Below, piece by piece: positions 32,496-46,520 of a DNA stretch of 64,000 bases; within the stretch, counting starts at the first letter, position 1, and the number at the start of each line of letters is the position of its first letter. This stretch comes from Cinclus cinclus (taxonomy: Eukaryota; Chordata; Aves; Passeriformes; Cinclidae), in contig NC_085059.1 of the NCBI RefSeq assembly GCF_963662255.1, positions 2,528,501-2,592,500 of the forward strand, in the 5' to 3' direction. Below the pieces are notes generated by a model. It saw nothing but the letters and a program-made list of their open reading frames with translations, searched no databases and was not told where the DNA came from. The position numbers and the translations under genes were made by a program.

Positions 32496-35400
32496 CTCTG
32501 AAATGCTGAGCTCTGCCAGCAGAGCTGCCCCAAGGGACAAGATCAGTGCTTGAAGTTGAAGGTGAATTATGACCACCCCACACAAAGCCAGGGCAACGAC
32601 TTGTGATGCTCCTCCAACACAGAACACAAAACTGCCTGAGAAGCCAGGGCAGAAGAACTCTGTCAAGATCACAAAACACAAAAGAGGAGACTCCCCCCAA
32701 GCCTCGCGTAACCCCTGTGCCTGATTAAAAACCAAACCCAAATTAAATGAATGGTCACAAGTTTGGTGTCTCAGGACTGCACTCAGAGCTCGCCTGCTGC
32801 CTTCCAGGCTCAGCAGCAGCATCCAGGGAACATGCAGAAGGCAACTCAGTGATGATTAGGAAGACACATATGAAGTTATCCATCACAGAGCAACTTGTGT
32901 GCACTTAAATGTCCTGCAGCACAATCAGAAATCAATAGCAAGACGCAGAAACCTTCAACCACCAAGTAAAATATAAAGAACACTTGTAATATTGATTTTA
33001 AAAGCACCTCAGTGAAGACAGTTGAGAAGAAACCTGAGAAAGCAAAGCAAAATGCCTGAATTGAAACCTTTTTTTTTTCCCCCTCAAAAAGACATTAATA
33101 ATGGATTTTCAATGCAAGAAGAAAAACTGAAACCCACACCAGATTCTCCTGGTAATAACAGCTTTCTGCAAAGCCCAGCTATTAATGTAACAGGGACGTC
33201 CATCAATCAAGCACACAGAAAGTACTTTGGGAGCTAAAAAAAGAGCATGCAAACATCTGCTTTTGGCAACTTAAATTTTGCCCTTAAGCACAAGGAACAT
33301 AATAAATTATCAGGAGGTTGGGCTTGAACTTGTTTTCCTCCATCCTGGACCTAAATGCTGAGGATAAGGATGAAGCTACACAAACATACTGCTGCTGGGA
33401 TTTTTCCTGACAAAAAATGTGAGAAAAGAGCAGAATTTCATCTGTGTTTTCATTTGAAAATGCTGCTGCAAGGGGACACCAAACAGGGGTGCAGCACCTC
33501 CTTGTCTGCTGTTCAGGGAGCTCCTGTGAACCTTTTTCCACCTCCAGGATCCTCAGCACATCCAAGGCTGCTAGAGCAGTCCCACAGTGGAGTGACAAAT
33601 GTGCCAGGGTGTTCCAAGGTGCCCATGGCATCCCTCCTCACACAGCTCCTTCCCTGTTCCCCGTGGGACTCTGGTGATTTGGGCAGGTTCTCAGTCCCCC
33701 AAATCACACTTGGGGTCCATCCACACAGCCCAGCACTGCCCAGAAAAGCTGGATTTGCTTTTTGTGTCCCCACACCTCCAGTGTCTCCTCCCTTGTAAAA
33801 CACAGCAGGTCAGAGCGAGTGCTGGAGATAATGAACACAATCTACAGATTCCAGCACAGGAGGCTGCAGGCATGGCTGCAACTAAGTCCTAATAAATGCT
33901 GAAGAGTGACACCATGAAATGGCATTATTGAAGGCTGTATTTATTGTCTCCCCATGCTTCCATCTCCAAGGTGCCACGTTACACTTAATAACAGTTTTCT
34001 CCCCAGCTGCCAGTGTTGCAAACCCTGACAAGCTAATGGTGAGACCAGCCCTTCCCCAAACACACACATCTTCAGCCAGCACACAGCTTTGGTGGCACAA
34101 CAGGCCATTATCAATTAATAATATTAATAAACATGAATACATGATTAAACCAGTGCTGCCCAGGTGCTGCCCCCTCCATGCTGGCTCTGCAGGGCAGGAG
34201 TCTTGTCCCTGGAAGTGATACAGAGGAGGAGCAGCTGCTGTAGGGTGGTACCTGCTGGGTACCACCACTGGTGGTATCAGTGACCTGCTGGGACAGGAAC
34301 ATCCCTGCCCTACCCTCCTGGGAGCACCATGGCCCTGCCAGCAGAGCAGCCCAGCAGAAACTACTGCCTGCTGTCACAGCAAGGGCTGGGCAAGGCATCA
34401 GCAAGGCCTTGTGGATAACAGGGAGAACCTGAGATCCTCAGGGACAATCAGATCCACATGGAGAACCAGAGCTTTTTATGGAGAACCATTTCCTCATGCC
34501 AGAACAGCTGGAAATCTCCCCATTCAGCATTCCCAGCTCTGCTACTACTGCAGTGTGCACCTCCACAGTTCCATATTTTGCTTTTGGACCATGGACACAG
34601 GTTTTCTGGAGCATGGTCTCCACTGAGTTCTGGTTCTCCCTGCTGGTGTAGTGTTCTAGAGCTGCAAGAAAATCACCTTTGAGCTTCAGGCAGTGCCCTG
34701 GGTATGGATGGAGACTTGACAAGTGCAAAGGTGCCATTGTTCCATCCCTGCCTGCATCACCCGCACTGCAGAAGGCACAAAAGAAATCATGTGAACCATC
34801 TTTAGAATAAAAATAAAAAAAAAAAAGGCAGCAAAAGACCCCAAAATCACATCTGTCAGTTGACCAAGTACAGCAAACAGTACCAGCAGGTGTGTTTGAC
34901 CTGGGAACACTCAAAGTGGATGGAGGAGAGCATGTACATCTCATCCAGAGTCCACACCTCTGAACACAGCCTGGGCTGCAGGAGCCTCCATCTCCCCCAG
35001 CTCTGCTCCTCCTCCAGGACAAGTCCTTTCCCCTTCAGAGCGTAATCCAAAGGTTCAGAGAGCATCTGAGGAGATGGCTGCATGGAACGATGATGAAACA
35101 GGAGTCAAGTGAAAAACTTTCTGACTTGTCTTCCAGCAAAGGCTCTGCCCTCATGGGGCACCTTCCCCGAAGCCTCTGGACCCACAGCTCTCCAGCAGCT
35201 CAGACATTTTCTGCTGCCTCTTTTCAGAGAAGATCTTTGTGTGCTTGCCCCATTCAGACTGCAGCTGCTATCAGTGGAGCAGCCAGCACCACCACCAAGA
35301 CTTGCAGCTCTCTGTGAAGCCACCATGAGATGTTCTGTCCTAAAAAAGGCACTGCAACACAGTCCCTGATGGCTGAGGCTGGAAACACCTCTGAGATCAC

Positions 35401-38400
35401 CCCCTGCCCAACCTCCAGCCCTGTGTTCAGGAGGCTCTGGGATGTGCCAGGACTCCACCAGCTCTCTTTTGGAGCTCCAGCCACCCTGCAGTAACCAGAT
35501 TTCTCTAGGTTTAAACAGTGTTTTCTGCACATTTTGCCATGGGGGTGTCTTGGAATGACAGCACAGCCAAGGGGACAGCAGCCACTCCTCCAGCCTCCCC
35601 TCATTCAGGCTATAAATACCTTCACTCCACCTGTAAAACCCATCACCATGTGCCACCTCCTTACAGCTCCAGATAATCCAGATACAGGCAGGGATAACAA
35701 TTCCTGTGCATTATCTGGTGGAGAACAGGGAGATAACTGTAATTAGCAGCACCCTGGTTAGCAGGTGAAATAATAGTGTAATTAATGAAGATCAGGTGGG
35801 CTTTGTTTCAGATAAGAAAAGCAGCAGATTCTATCAGAATGCAAATGCAGCTTAAAATCCAGCCTGGGTGAGCACTCAGAGGTGCTTTTAGAAACACCAT
35901 CAGCCCTAGATGTTTCTCTAAGGCTGAATGACACATTCTAAAAATAACACCTGGTCTGGGGCTAACATGTAAATTGTTGATTAGATCTATTAATTCACAT
36001 CCTGCAGTGATGGGCGAGGCTCACAGCTCCACTTTCCTCCTCTGGCTTTGCAGGATCACAGGCAAATTCCTGTTACTGCCTCTTGCAAGGACTCTGCAAC
36101 CCTGGGAGCTCTCCAGCATCAGAACAGCAGCAATTCCAAGTGACAGGCTGCATACATTAATTCTGTATTCAGATAACATCCTGTTGCAAGTGAATGACCC
36201 AAGCAAAACTTCCTGCAGTCTTAAGGAGCAGGCAGAAAAATCAGGAGAGGGAAAAAGGAATCTTTGGACTGAAGAAAGATCTTTTGAATCAGAAATGTTG
36301 TCCCTCTCATTAGAATTTCTACCACCACCCTTACTCTTTCCAAAATGTAAACACATAATAAAAAATTAAAGGTGAATCTAGCGTGGAAGAGCTCTTCCAA
36401 TAAATGGGAATTAGTTCTACAAAACATCAGGACAGACCCAAGGAGACTGCATTTCTTTCCCCAGCTTTTTGCTGGAAAAACAGAGCCATATTTATTTTTT
36501 AACTCAGAGGCTTCCTCAGGATGCTTAAAGGAAGCAGCTTCAGTAAAGCAGAGCCATTTGTTTCAGTGTGCGTTCAAGTAAGAACAAATGCAAAACCAAC
36601 TTCCAGACCTCAAGGAACATCAAATAGCTTTTTAATTTATGTCCCAAATTCCCTGCGGATTCTGAAATGAACAGAGGGCAGAGTTCAGAGAAAATGCCTC
36701 GCTCAGTCAAGACAGCTGGATGGATATTCTGAGTTTTCCTCAGAGGAGCAAGGTGCTTTTACACCAGAATGGAGCAGGCACAGCACGTGGCGCTGGAAAG
36801 ATCTGTGGAAAAAGCAGACTTGTTGCTTGTGTGACCCTATAGATAAATGGAAAATTGAATAACCTAAGAAAGAAAAAGAAAAGAAAAAAAAAAGCTGTAG
36901 CCCCATCTGAGCAAAAGCACAATTTGCAGGCAAGAACTGTGAAGGAGCAAGTGAAACACTCCTCACAGGAGCAATCTGTGTTGACTGCCTGGAAACCCTC
37001 TGACCTTGTCCTTGCCCACTAAGAATCAGTTCTGGGGAAGTTTCAGTTAAGTAAGGCCTTAGCCCATGGGGGAAACTGCAGGGAGGAAGGGCCTGAGCAA
37101 AACCATCCAAAATACTCCCCAATTATGGAAAAAGATCATGCTGCAAAACTGTGGTTTAGGGATGTAAATGATCCAGCAAATGACAGCAAATACAGGAGAG
37201 TGGGCTGAGAACACAATGTCTGCAAGATATCTATAGGTCAGGGTTTAATTTATGAAATTACAGAATAAAGTTGACAAATTTTGGGGAAAAAAAAATAATT
37301 TCTGCAGGAATGCCTGAGCCCCAGAGCATGTGGTCAATCACACCCTGCAGCAAACACTGCAATGCCTGCAGTGCTTGTCCCACACAAGATCACACATTTG
37401 AAACCTGAGGGAGTTGCTGTGATTATGTTTGATCAAACTTCCAGAACTGTTTCAGGGATCCTAGGCCCCAAGTCCCACATTTTGAAACCACGTTCCCACA
37501 ATACTCAAGGAAAATGTTGGAGCCTGGTGTGTGCCTTGCTGGCTTTGAAAGGAGGAGGGATGATAGCCAAACTGGAAATTCAAGATAACCCAGGCTGGAG
37601 GCACTGCCAAAATACTTTAGAGAAGGCAAAACATTTTTCTTCCAAAGCACTGTTACAAGCTTGAAATAAATGTGCAGACTGTTAGATAAAGACAGAGATA
37701 AAAATAGGCCTGTTATTAAATACCTCTTCTTTAATGAGGTTCATCCTTCTAAACAGCCACGCGAAGGTTATTAAGAGTTATTGCAGAAAATACAGCCTGC
37801 TTGCACATAAAAACCAGAGCAAGGTATTCCTCATCACCCAGCACTCATTTAAGCACCTCTCAGCAGCTCACAGCACCCCCAGCTTGGCAGGGAGGAGATA
37901 AAAGAAAGGAATGAGAGATGTTTTCTCTGGGAAACAGTCTCTCTTCTTTCAAAGCACTTCTCCCCCACCAAACAATGTAAATTTAACCACGGGAATGATT
38001 CCCACTGCTGATGTCTACTGCTATTACACCACTGGCAGCCTGAGCATCATTAAAGTGAAGTTTGAAATTATTCTGAAAGCTGCAGCTTAGCCTCCTCCTG
38101 TTGCACTAAAGCCACTGCTTGACTCTCAGCACCTCATCCCCTGGTTTGTGACCACTCCAGATCACCTGGAATACCCTGCAGGGCTCAGAATTCCACAAAC
38201 CACTAGCAGGGGTCACAGCTTGGCTCGTGAAAATGCAGCACTGCTCCCTTGTTTTGGCAGTGCCACACAGCCTAGCCTATAGCTGTGTGTCAGAGAAGCT
38301 GCAGAATTTATTCTGGCTGCTCAGAAGCACAGGTAGTTTTTGGCAGAAGCAGCATCACTGCAAAAGCCTTTTGTAACCAGTTTGTTTAATGAAACCAGTA

Positions 38401-41400
38401 ACATCACAGCCAGTAAGGGACAGCAAAAACCCACCCCAAGCCCACTTTGCTCCTAAACCTGAGCAACCCAAGCAGCACATGTAGGGCTTCTTCTCACCAC
38501 ACCAGTGCTGCCAGGACACTGCCACTTCTGGAAACGACAGAAGAGAACTTTTACCTGCATTTGGGGCAGCAAAGACTGGCTCCCAACTCATTATAGAAAT
38601 GCTGGAACCAAGCTTCAGGGAGGGACACTCGTGCCATGTCTCCCTACATCCTCCAAACACTCCCTGCTGGAGCAGAGGGCTGGGAACCCCCTGTCTGCTA
38701 ACTGTCCCAGAATCTCCTGAGCCTCAATCCTGTCCTCTCCCCAAGGGAAACACCACCACCCTCTTACCCAGACCAGAGCAGGGCATGGAGGATGTGCTTG
38801 GTGTGCCTGGCACTGCCCCACAGCCAAGGCAGGAGCAGCACCTGCAGCTTCAGCCCTGCCACTTGTGCCAAGGATGTGGAATTAGGCACAAGCATCCTGG
38901 GATGTGAAGGTGAGAGGCAAGAGAAAGCCCCTGAGTGAGAGTAGGAAGCTGAGAGAGGAGCCCTTGAAGGCAGATGGCAATAAAAAGGACAGGCACAAGA
39001 TAAACTTAGGAGATGAAAAGCCTCCTGTGCAAGAGGTCAGATTGAAAACAGGCAGAAGGAGAGCTACCAGGGACCATAACTCAGCTTCCAAGCACTGAAC
39101 ATTTGCTCTCAAGTCAGCTTGGCCTTTCCTACCTGCTGGAATCATCCTCCAGCTCTCCTGTCACTGGTCAGACACGATGATAACAACTGCAGAGTCGAGA
39201 TTTTTCCCCTCTGCACATCACTAACAAGTCATTTTATAAAGAAACCTGGAGAAGAAGCATTCCATCTAGTATAGATGAGGTTTTAAAAATTCCATTTGCC
39301 CTCCCTCTATATGCAAATCTGTGCTGATCTAATGAGACTCCTATTTCCTGGATTAGACACCTCAAACTTTGCAAAAATGAGCATACCCTGGTGGCTTCAC
39401 TCTGCATTTCACAGCCCTCTCTCGACTGTGCTGCCATAAATATTTCAGAGACCTGCCCACCACTGTCTGAGTTAAGTCCAGGTCAGTGAAAAGCCAATGG
39501 TTTGGACAGTGATTAATTCAGCAAAGCAATTAGCAAGAGCTGCTGCAGCTCAGGGCATCCCAGCGAGCAGCAGGACCCCCAGACCAGCTGTAAGGGGACC
39601 CTCAGCAGCCACCAAGAGCTGTGGGACAGGACTCCTGAGCCCAAGGCATCTCTCCTGTCTCCTTCTTTCCCCAGCTTTAAGAACCTCTTCTCAGCTTAAA
39701 GCAGCGCTGGCTCATCTGGCCACCAAAATTTCCTGGGCAATGAAACTAGACCGAGTTATTCCCCATCCTCAGTCCTGTTTTTTCCACAGCAAGTCGTCCA
39801 AAGCAGGCTCTGAAAACACCTTCCCAGCGTGGCTGCCTGGAGAACTGTGTTCTCACAGGTGTAAAACCTTGTTTGAGCAGCAAATGAGACAGGAGAAGAC
39901 CCGTGACAAGCAGAAGCAGCAAAGATAGCCTGAGGATGCTTGGGAGCTGCAGCCATGGATATTTAAATGCCAAGCAATGTATCACTGGCTCCCTGCTGAA
40001 CATAAGATGGTTTCATCTTTGCATGTTCACATCAGCTTCACTCTGGCAGCCTGATCAGCAGCAGCAGCTATGGCTCCTTGGTTTTTAACTGTGATAGAAT
40101 CAGGCACTCCAGGAAATTATTCTGGGCAGCACAAACGCTGGGGAGTCACTGCAGGTTCAGCTCTGCAAGGCAGAGCTTTAACCACAGCTGAAAGTACAGC
40201 CAAGCTCCCAGCTCTGCCCTGAGACATCCATGCAAACCCCAGGGAGATCCAGGCTACACCATGGCAGTCCCAGTGCCAGGCTCTGCTCCATCCCTCCAGC
40301 CTGGCCCACTGCAGAGCAATCTGTAAATATTTGGATATTTTTGGGCAGAGGAGGTTCTCACTTGTCCATCTGGATTGGAAACTGGACTCGTTAACTCCCA
40401 ACTGTCAGCTGGAAAATCTGCCAGAGGGTTTCTGCCACATCAGGGAGAATCAGCAAAGTGCTGCTGCCACAGAGATGGGCAGAGCAGAGGCCCTGAGCAG
40501 CCCCAGCTCTCCACTCATCACTGCTGGGGCGGGGGGGGTGAGGAGGGGGAGTGGGTGATTAATTCCCTTTTCCTTTCCCAATTAAACCCCTGGCTCTTAT
40601 ATCCTTTTTCTGAATCTTCACAGTAAAGTCTTCCCAGAGGAGCCACTGCTGGGTGGCAAATTTTCCACCCTAATGCTGGGTGGGAAATTTGCTGCTCAGT
40701 GATAAAACTAGACGGTCAGAGCAGTCCAACTTCCAGTCATCATCAAGAATGCTGAACAAAATATTGGGAAATTTGATGCCCAGATAACAAAAGTAAAAAG
40801 AGGTTCCAGCTGCCAAGGGTGAGAGAAGGCATATTGTGAAAGGAGAAGGAGAGCAGAGGAAGCACAACTTCAAACAAACTCTGTGTCTGTGGTGGAGCAG
40901 TTCCCTGCCCATGAGGAGTCTGAGCAGGGCTGTGAACCTTCCTTCAGAGGACACTGCTATCCCACTCACTAAACCCCAAAACACCTGCAGGCTCCTGTGG
41001 ACTCCAACCACGGACAGAGGGAAAAGCCCCACAGATGATGCCAAAAAATCCAAGAGCAGAGGTGGTGGAAGCCTCTCAGAGACACCTTCCAGTCTGAGCC
41101 CTGCACCTGGTGCATTATTTAGTGCCAAGTGAGAAAGAAGCAATGCCTAATGAAGCGTTAAAGGGCTTTGGGAAGTTCCACCAACCTTTCCAGAGCCATC
41201 AGCTCCTGCTGCCTGGCAGAAGAGACAACTGATCTTGCTTCCAGATTACAGGCACCACAGCTCTTAGGACAACTGTCTCTCTGTGTTTGCATCTAGTCAC
41301 CTCCAGCAGCTTGAAGTGTGCTCCAAGTGCATGGAAGCACTTGATCAAAATCCAGCTCACACTGCAAACAGTGAGGAACAAGAGCCCAAAGTGTTACAGA

Positions 41401-42117
41401 TACAATAAGTTTTGGGGGGGATTTGACAGGTTACAGGTTGATGACACTGCTGCAGCCTCGGAGGAAATGTGGATTTGATGCAATTAGCAACAGGGAGCTA
41501 GAAACCCAGCAGAGGAAAAGTGGGGATACATCTATAAAAGATGAGCTGCTGCACCATTGTAGAGAAGCACAAAAGTCCTGCATGAGCTCAGAACAAGTTG
41601 AAACAGGAGTGAGATGGAGAAAACGAAGCTCCAAGCTCCCTCCCGGTGTTCAGAACTGCAGATCCAGATTTTAAACTCAAACATTTACTTCCCCCAGAGA
41701 GGTTGGCCCAGTTTGGCACGGGGGAGACAGCAGGAAGGGGAGTGGGGTGTCCTGGAGTGATGGGCAGCAGAAGGCAAACTCCTGAGCCAGCCCAGCCAGG
41801 CTCTGCTCAGCTGCCAGGGAGTGCAGCCACACGGAGAACGTGGCAAGATGCAGAGCCAGTGGATGAGCACAGAGCCAAGGTGCTGGCTCTGCTGCAGGAC
41901 CAAAAGGAGCATCCTTGTGCCAGGGCAGCTCCTGTCCAGCACAGAGCTGGGAAAGTCTCGGGGCCAGGACTGCAAGGGATGGGCAGGGAAAGATTGGGGA
42001 AGATGAAACAGGAAAACTTTATAAATATGATTGCCTGGCAAAAGATTTTGAGAATATGGAAACTATAAGTGAGATTGAAATGAAAGCCATCTTTGAGATA
42101 ACAAAACTTAGTTACTG

Positions 42118-42625
42118 AACAACTGAAAAACAATAGTATGGCAGGCTGAAAGTAATCCCCTCTGGATTGAACAATTCCCTCCGCTTGCAGACAGCTCCAA
42201 AGGTCAGAGCAGACCCTACCAACTTGGCAGAAGGGTCCAAAGAGGAGTTTTTAAGGTATAAAATGTAACACAGTATGGTAATGTCATGATTCTTATAGGC
42301 TGTATGTAAATGCTATTGGATTTGTATCTTGTATTAGATTGGTTAGTGAAAATTAGAATATTCAGCACCGAAGAAGATTTATTGTACTGTAATGGGAACC
42401 TCGCTCTCTTACTCTCTTACTCTTGTTTTTACTCTTCTTCTTGCTCTTACCCCTTACTTCTTAATCTCTTACCCTTCTTTTTCTTTTGCTCTTACTCTTG
42501 CTCTCTTGCACTTTGGTGTCTACTCCGAGGTGCAGCTGGCAGCTCCAAGCAGGGCCCTGGCACCCAGGCCCTTTGCAATAAACCACAAATTCCAAGACCT
42601 GGCTTCAGAGATCTCTCATGTCCAT
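42118..42625 (+). mobile_element. Probable solo LTR of an avian endogenous retrovirus
   Basis: It has a TATA-like TATAAAA at about 42257, the stretch TTGTATCTTGTATTAGATTG that I associate with passerine ERVL-type LTRs, a run of CTCTTACT-like steps (42400-42510), and a terminal AATAAA near 42579. No internal retroviral genes flank it. Ends are approximate and no target-site duplication was confirmed. Confidence 0.5.
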
Positions 42626-43319
42626 CCATCCTGCCCACCGATGATCCTACAGGGCTCATGCTGGCACCAGGGTCCCCAGCCTTGGCTCGCACATGCTGAA
42701 GGTGTGAGTGCCAATCCTCACCGATATTTCACTCCAGAGGAACCCCCCCAGGAGACAGAAATCCAGGCTGGCAGCAGGAGACCAAGGCAGGCTGTTCTTT
42801 GCGCCATGTCCCCAGTGCTGGGATCTGCAGCGGTCAGAGCATGAGGCAGGACACCATTTAAATCTTCACAGGAGTAACCAAAATTACTCTCCTCTGTGAA
42901 TAGTGACAAGCTGCCCACTTCCACAAGCCCTTCACTGCATGTGCCCAACATGGAATAACTACAAAAACGAAGTGGAATAAGGCACCTGAGCAGTGGAGAA
43001 GGTGCTTGTGAACAAACCCTGCAATGAGGTTTCTGATGATTGCAAGTATGTTCATGCTCTGCTCCAGCAAAGCTGGTGGGGATCTGCCAGGCTGAATAAT
43101 GAGCAGGGACACCACATGCCTTCCATGCATAATGGTACAGAAATGGAATAGAAGCATACACTGCAGCTCTGTGGAACACAGGGGCTTTTGTAGCCATTCA
43201 TGTTATACAAAGATTTACATTTGGAAAAGTCATTCTGCTGTATCTGGCAGAAATTCCAAGACAAATGGAACCCATACTTAACCATTCAAAGATAACACTG
43301 AGCACAGGATAAAGCTCTT

Positions 43320-43470
43320 AAATTCAGAGCACTTTATAAAAATTAATTACTACTTAGTTCACCCTTGTGAGGTGGGAAGGTATTACACCTGCATATACAT
43401 GAGAACACCAAAGCACAAGTGGATTAAACAGCTCGTTCAGGACCCCAAAGCCAGGCTAATTGTTGAAATA
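43320..43470 (+). mobile_element. MIR SINE relic
   Basis: Contains AGCACTTTATAAAAATTAAT, then TTGTGAGGTGGGAAGGTATTA and CAGGACCCCAAAGCCAGGCT. This matches the order of the MIR core and 3' region, with heavy decay. Such old elements are rare but expected in birds. Confidence 0.6.
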
Positions 43471-44139
43471 TGCATGCACACGTGCATCTGTGTTTGCTGG
43501 AATGGCTATGGCCCTTCCAGAGCCTTCCCAGCACACGGAGGCCAAGCTGCTCTGCTGGGCTCCTCTCACCACAGAGTCCCAGGCACATCTAATGAATGAC
43601 ACCAACCCAAAGAAAGGAAAGAGGGGGTTTTTTGTGGTTTGCACGGACGGAAATAAAAGCTAGCTTTCAAACAGTTGAAGAACAGAAAAGCCATTGTTAA
43701 AAGGCTGTGCAGTGCTCCAGTGACAGCTCCTAATCAGCTTGCCACTGAGCAGCTCCACACCACAGCACAGCACACCTGGGAATCCACATGCCAGCAAATG
43801 TGATAAAACCTGGCTCTGGACAAATGAAGGGACAAAGGGCTGTGGAGGCAGTGACAGACACAGCACCCCACCCACAAGGGGCTGACAGCCCACTCCTCCT
43901 GCCCCAGAGCCAGTACTCCCCTCATTGCACGGTTCCTCACAGACTCCATCCCCTGCCCTGGGTCACAGAGTGCTTCTCTTTAAGTGAACACCAGCAAACC
44001 AGCAAAAAAACAGAACAAAAAAAACCAGTGAACACCACAAATCGTCATGGGAACAAACAGGTTGGAGTGTCTGCAAGGCTCCTGTCAGCACTGCCAGGTG
44101 GGCTTCCAGAGGGATGCTAAAATTAGCCAGACCAGTTAC

Positions 44140-44275
44140 CTGCACGCAGGGTTTGCCACTGATCCGTGGGGTGAAACACTTCCAGGTCCTCAGGATCAGC
44201 GTCATCCTCTGTCACTGCCTCCTTCCCACTGGCATCTTTTATGTCGCTCTCTTCTATTTTTGTAAGGGCAAACTC
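44140..44275 (-). CDS. SIL1: SIL1 exon 3: acidic linker and start of the conserved region
   Basis: SIL1 is the ER-lumenal nucleotide exchange factor that releases ADP from the Hsp70 chaperone BiP. This 136-nt exon has an acceptor CTCTCCAAAAG just before GAG and a donor GTAACTGG. It begins in phase 0 with EFALTKIEES, passes an acidic stretch (EDDADPED), and ends LEVFHPTDQWQTLRA plus one base of a Gly codon. Human SIL1 has EFALT and LEVFHPTHEWQAL at matching places with the same exon limits. The middle differs strongly, as expected for the flexible N-terminal segment. The exon joins in frame with that at 46521. The BiP-binding armadillo-like core is not in the window. Confidence 0.93.
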
Positions 44276-44695
44276 CTTTTGGAGAGAAGAGATTCAGCTC
44301 ATTAGCGATTGCATCTGGGTAATTTAGTGCTGGCTGAGAATACAAAATTTTTTCCCTCGCCAGCAGATTTTTTTTATTATTATTTTTTTGACATCCGAGA
44401 TTCTTTCCACATGGTTAAATTTAGATTTAAAGTATATTAAAGGTTAAACATGCATAACTAGCATGACATTTGTGCTGAACAAAGTAAGGCAGCTTATTTC
44501 CTATTCCAGAGCAGGTTGCAGGTTTCAAACCAGCTCTCACAGAGCCTCACCTGTATTTCAGTCAGAGGCAGAAGCCCTGGCTATTATTAGGGTTGTGTAA
44601 CATTGTAAGACCCCATTTTACTTTGCCTAAAAATATGTCAAACGTTTAACTTTTTCAGCTGAAATTTTCCACACGAGTGGAATGCCTCAAGGCTT

Positions 44696-44800
44696 GTTGG
44701 TTGGTTTGGGGTTTTTTTTGTTGGATTTTTTTGTTGTTTTTTTTGTGTTGGCTTTTGGGGGTTTTTTGCTGGTTTGTTTTTTTTTGTTTTTTTTTTTCTT
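44696..44800 (+). repeat. T/G-rich low-complexity tract
   Basis: Long T-runs separated by single G or GG, for example GGTTTGGGGTTTTTTTTG. On the transcribed minus-strand gene it reads as an A/C-rich tract. Confidence 0.9.
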
Positions 44801-45660
44801 AAATGCACTTATTTCAGGCTTGGAGAAGATTTCAGCTAAAATAGTTCAGCTATTTCCAAAATAGGACACGGGGAAAAAACACACTGAGTTAGCCGCATGA
44901 TATAAATGTGAGGATCCTCTTCTCCACCTGCTCCCAGTGTTCTCCAAATCTTTCAAAACAATCACTTGGGACTTATTCACCACCTCCATGGCAAGTGCAG
45001 CACGAGGCTGGCAGAGGTGTGGGATAGAGCAGCCAGCACGAGTGGTTTGATGTTCCACCAAGGGAAGAACAGGGGAGAACAGCAGGGGGGAAGAAAAATA
45101 TATCCTTGCTGTGAGGGAAACCTTGCTTTTCAATGGAAATCCTCCCCAGGGAGCTGCTGGGAGTCACATAAAACTCTGGAGAGTGCACAGTTATGACCTG
45201 TACTGTCACACCAGGCTCTGACTCCTGGCTCTGGGCTGTCTGCTTCCAACAGGAACAGAGGAACTGGTCTAGGCTCATCATCCCCACAGCTCAGTGCCTA
45301 CTGAAGGGAATATTTTCAGCTTCTGAGATCACCAATTCAGTCACCACTGAAGAATTTGAGAGAACCACCCTACAGGGAATGACTAGTCCTAATTGTTGGC
45401 AATTAGAATAGAGTTACAGCTCACTTCATGAAGTGTTTGGATATTAATCCTTAGGATGTTTTCACAGGCAAAACCATGAGTAAATTCAGAGGTTAACTGG
45501 AAATTCTGGGACATGTTCTGCCTTCAGTTCTTCCACTCTTTGGGAAAAAATACATGCACATTTTCTGTCAGAATTTGGATGCTCTGCATATAAATATCTG
45601 TTTCCAGCCTAGAAGAGTCTTTTTGAGCAGCAGAAATGTCAACCTGAGCAAAACATGGGC

Positions 45661-45800
45661 GGTAGCAATGACAGCGTGGATGTGGTACCTGGGGACATGG
45701 GCTGGTGGTGGCCCTGGCAGGGCTGGGGTAAAGGTTGTACTGGTCATAAAGGTCATAAAGGTCTCTCCTAGCCTAAAAAAATCTACGATTCCATGACTGT
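45661..45800 (+). mobile_element. CR1 LINE 3' fragment
   Basis: Shows GGGCTGGTGGTGGCCCTGGC, then TTGTACTGGTCATAAAGGTC and TACGATTCCATGACTGTGGT. This is a diverged version of the CR1 tail in which the last residues repeat ATTCTATGA. Confidence 0.75.
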
Positions 45801-46520
45801 GGTAACACACAAAGGTGGCTGACAAAGCTACAGAATGTTTTTATTTCGGCTGTGAAAAGGGAGTGCAATTTCAGAAAATGCACGAGAAACTAGATCTTAA
45901 CTCCTGGTTTTTGCTGAGTGCATCAGGGGCTTGGGATTGTTCAAATTGTAACAAATGGTTAAAGCTCAGGAACAATCACAGCCATAAAAGCCCAGGTTCT
46001 GCAGATGAAAATCAATGTTAACATTTTCCCAGCCAAGACTCAACAGGACTAAAGAGGAGTGAGTGGAGCAGTTATTACTTAGCTGATTTCCAGGGCTCTG
46101 TGATTATCCAAGAGGGAGTTAGTGATACAGGCTATTGTAAATTTACCACCAGGCCTCCCAGTGCTGGATCTGTTCAAACACATAATGGAGACAGCTGATG
46201 TTTACTGGCTCTGCTCAGGAAAAGAGCTGGGGTTTAAATGCTCAGTAAGGATAAAAGGATGCGACTTGGTTCATTTAAGTGTTGCTGTCATTGCCTGGCC
46301 ATAGTTGCTTTGCAATGCCCCATTTTCATTAGCATTTCTAGCACCACACAAGCAATTCTTCATTCACACAAAAAATCAGCTGAACCCTTTTTGGTTTGTT
46401 TTCATCACTCAAGCAGGAGAAAGAGGCTTCCTAAAGAACAATGGGCATTTCCTTAAAGGCAAAAAGCATGCATGTTTTTAATAAATTTATGTTCATTAAG
46501 CAGGAGCAGCCAAAACTTAC

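Larger units (their letters stand above)
24217..44139 (-). other. SIL1: Probable SIL1 intron 3 (non-coding), right of the array
   Basis: Unique, moderately AT-rich DNA with no long open frame that has coding character. I looked on the minus strand for the expected next SIL1 segments (the conserved stretch around HVRLNLQTG and the later armadillo-like core) and did not find them. The array boundary is at 24216. Mobile elements and simple repeats inside are listed separately. Calling this intron 3 depends on the remaining exons being to the left of the window. Confidence 0.6.
44276..46520 (-). other. SIL1: SIL1 intron 2 (2245 bp)
   Basis: Bounded by the donor GTAAGT at 46515-46520 and the acceptor CTCTCCAAAAG at 44276. 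It contains a T/G-rich low-complexity tract at 44696-44800 and a CR1 tail at 45661-45800. No coding signal inside. Confidence 0.9.

Noticed and set aside
38355..38660. Possible SIL1 exon on the minus strand with donor-like GCAGGTAAAAG near 38555
   Set aside because: The translated sequence does not resemble any SIL1 segment and there is no good acceptor.
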